Positions 63,037 through 64,000 of a stretch of 64,000 nt of DNA are shown here, in pieces. The DNA is from Kangiella marina. GTDB lineage: Bacteria > Pseudomonadota > Gammaproteobacteria > Enterobacterales > Kangiellaceae. The stretch is from the NCBI RefSeq assembly GCF_039541235.1, contig NZ_BAABFV010000002.1, positions 310,001-374,000 of the forward strand, written 5' to 3'. A model generated the notes under the pieces. That model searched no databases. It saw only the letters and a program-made list of their open reading frames with translations, and was not told the origin of the DNA. A program made the translations under genes and the position numbers. Each line of letters opens with the position of its first letter. Positions within the stretch are counted from its first letter, which is position 1.

Positions 63037-64000
63037 TTAATTGATCGTTAACTTGTCTTGAATATAATCGACAACATTTTCAACTTCAAGATCTGCCTTG
63101 TCGCTGTTGTCACGATTTTTGTATTCAATCGTATTATTTTTTAAACCACGATCACTGACCACTAAACGGTGTGGTATACCCACCAGCTCAGTGTTAGCAA
63201 ACATGACACCAGGACTTTCCTTTTGATCGAGGAATAGCGTTTCTATGCCAAGCGACTCGAGACGCTGGTACAGCGCTTCAGCAACTTGTTGAACGCTTTC
63301 CGATTTATGCATATTCATCGGTATAATCGCGACCTTGAACGGGGCGATAGCTTCCGGCCAGAGAATACCGTTTTCATCATGATTTTGTTCAATGGCGGCG
63401 GCGACAATTCTCGATACGCCAATACCATAACAGCCCATCGATAAATGTTTCGCTTTGCCGTTTTGATCAAGCACCGTGCAGTTCATGGCCTTGGAATATT
63501 TATCGCCAAGCTGGAAGATATGACCCACTTCGATGCCGCGCTTGATTTCTAGCACGCCTTTGCCGTCCGGGCTTTTGTCACCAGCAACAATATTTCTTAA
63601 GTCACAAACGTGAGTATATTCGGCATCACGTTTCCAGTTAACGCCTGTTAAGTGGAACCCTTCTTCGTTAGCGCCGCAAGCGAAGTCACTGAGAACTGCT
63701 GCGTCGCGATCGACAATAATGGGTACGCTTAAACCTTGAGGCCCGCACGAGCCAGGGTTACAGCCAGCAGTGGCTTTTACCGTTTCGTCGTTGACTAGGA
63801 CTAATGGGTCTGCAACCAGTGAGTGTTTGCTCGCTTTGACTTCGTTGAGTTCATGATCGCCGCGCAAACAAAGGGCGACGACAGGTTGCTCTTCGGAAGC
63901 ACCTTGTACAAATAACGTTTTAAGGACTTGGTTCGTGTCGATACCCATCACTGTCGCGGCTTCTTTAACCGTGCGGCAGTTAGGCGTCGCGACTTTTTCA
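63037..64000 (-). CDS. proS: prolyl-tRNA synthetase, C-terminal part (cut by window edge)
   Basis: ProS charges proline tRNA. The frame is open from the window edge (EKVATPNCRTVKEAATVMGI) to the stop at 63037, about 320 residues. The visible part includes the editing (INS) domain (LKTLFVQGASEEQPVVALCL, then CNPGSCGPQGLSVPIIVD), class II motif 3 (SMGCYGIGVSRIVAAAIEQ) and the anticodon-binding C-terminal domain. The N-terminus lies outside the window. Confidence 0.95.
   Translation of the reverse strand, partial: EKVATPNCRTVKEAATVMGIDTNQVLKTLFVQGASEEQPVVALCLRGDHELNEVKASKHSLVADPLVLVNDETVKATAGCNPGSCGPQGLSVPIIVDRDAAVLSDFACGANEEGFHLTGVNWKRDAEYTHVCDLRNIVAGDKSPDGKGVLEIKRGIEVGHIFQLGDKYSKAMNCTVLDQNGKAKHLSMGCYGIGVSRIVAAAIEQNHDENGILWPEAIAPFKVAIIPMNMHKSESVQQVAEALYQRLESLGIETLFLDQKESPGVMFANTELVGIPHRLVVSDRGLKNNTIEYKNRDNSDKADLEVENVVDYIQDKLTIN

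Noticed and set aside
1-64000. tRNA, rRNA, CRISPR array, prophage, complete insertion sequence
   Set aside because: Looked for in the gaps on both strands; nothing with the required structure or gene set was seen.

Overview
The window is chromosomal DNA of a free-living gammaproteobacterium of moderate, AT-leaning base composition (judged by eye, not computed). Gene content and order (divergent nadB/rpoE, the mucD-lepA-lepB-rnc-era-recO-pdxJ-acpS run, rpsB-tsf-pyrH-frr-uppS-cdsA-dxr-rseP-bamA-skp-lpxD-fabZ-lpxA-lpxB-rnhB-dnaE, and accA-tilS) are typical of the class. A marine group such as Kangiella is my best guess, but this is inference and no identifying marker such as 16S rRNA is present. 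No tRNA, rRNA, CRISPR array, prophage or intact insertion sequence was seen.

Layout. 1-11.4 kb: the 5' part of nadB, then the envelope-stress sigma factor rpoE with its anti-sigma factor rseA, rseC and the periplasmic protease mucD (rseB is absent), then lepA, lepB, a DUF4845 gene, rnc, era, recO, pdxJ and acpS. 11.4-15.1 kb: a short-chain dehydrogenase with a glutathione peroxidase, a secreted M28 peptidase and an enoyl-CoA hydratase. 15.1-21.9 kb, minus strand: a 46-residue membrane protein, an M15 peptidase, dapE, an ArsC-like protein, dapD, glnD and map, covering lysine/peptidoglycan precursor synthesis and nitrogen sensing.

22-32.5 kb is an accessory stretch lying between map and rpsB, which are neighbours in many relatives. 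It holds small lipoproteins, a two-domain lysozyme-inhibitor-like lipoprotein, an ECF sigma/anti-sigma pair, a cold-shock protein, a PaiB-like protein, a membrane protein/XRE regulator pair with a near-perfect palindrome upstream, an FG-GAP repeat protein and a SHOCT lipoprotein. Three copies of a 109-137 bp repeat sit just downstream of minus-strand genes and look able to act as terminators.

32.7-51.4 kb is the core translation, lipid A and outer-membrane biogenesis cluster. A stringent-type promoter and a structured leader precede rpsB, and a candidate sigma-E promoter inside rseP lies ahead of bamA. 51.4-57.9 kb is a second accessory stretch: an ankyrin protein, membrane proteins (one without a normal start codon), an HTH-2TM regulator, ogt beside an AdaA-AlkA fusion, and a DUF1287 protein. 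58-64 kb: accA and tilS converge on a minus-strand run of a divergent S-adenosylhomocysteinase-like protein, a patatin, a lytic transglycosylase and the C-terminal part of proS.

The main functional theme is the cell envelope: sigma-E sensing (RpoE, RseA, RseC, RseP), folding and quality control (MucD, Skp, BamA), lipid A synthesis (LpxD, LpxA, LpxB, FabZ), lipid carriers and phospholipid precursors (Dxr, UppS, CdsA, AccA), and peptidoglycan turnover (DapD, DapE, M15 peptidase, lytic transglycosylase).
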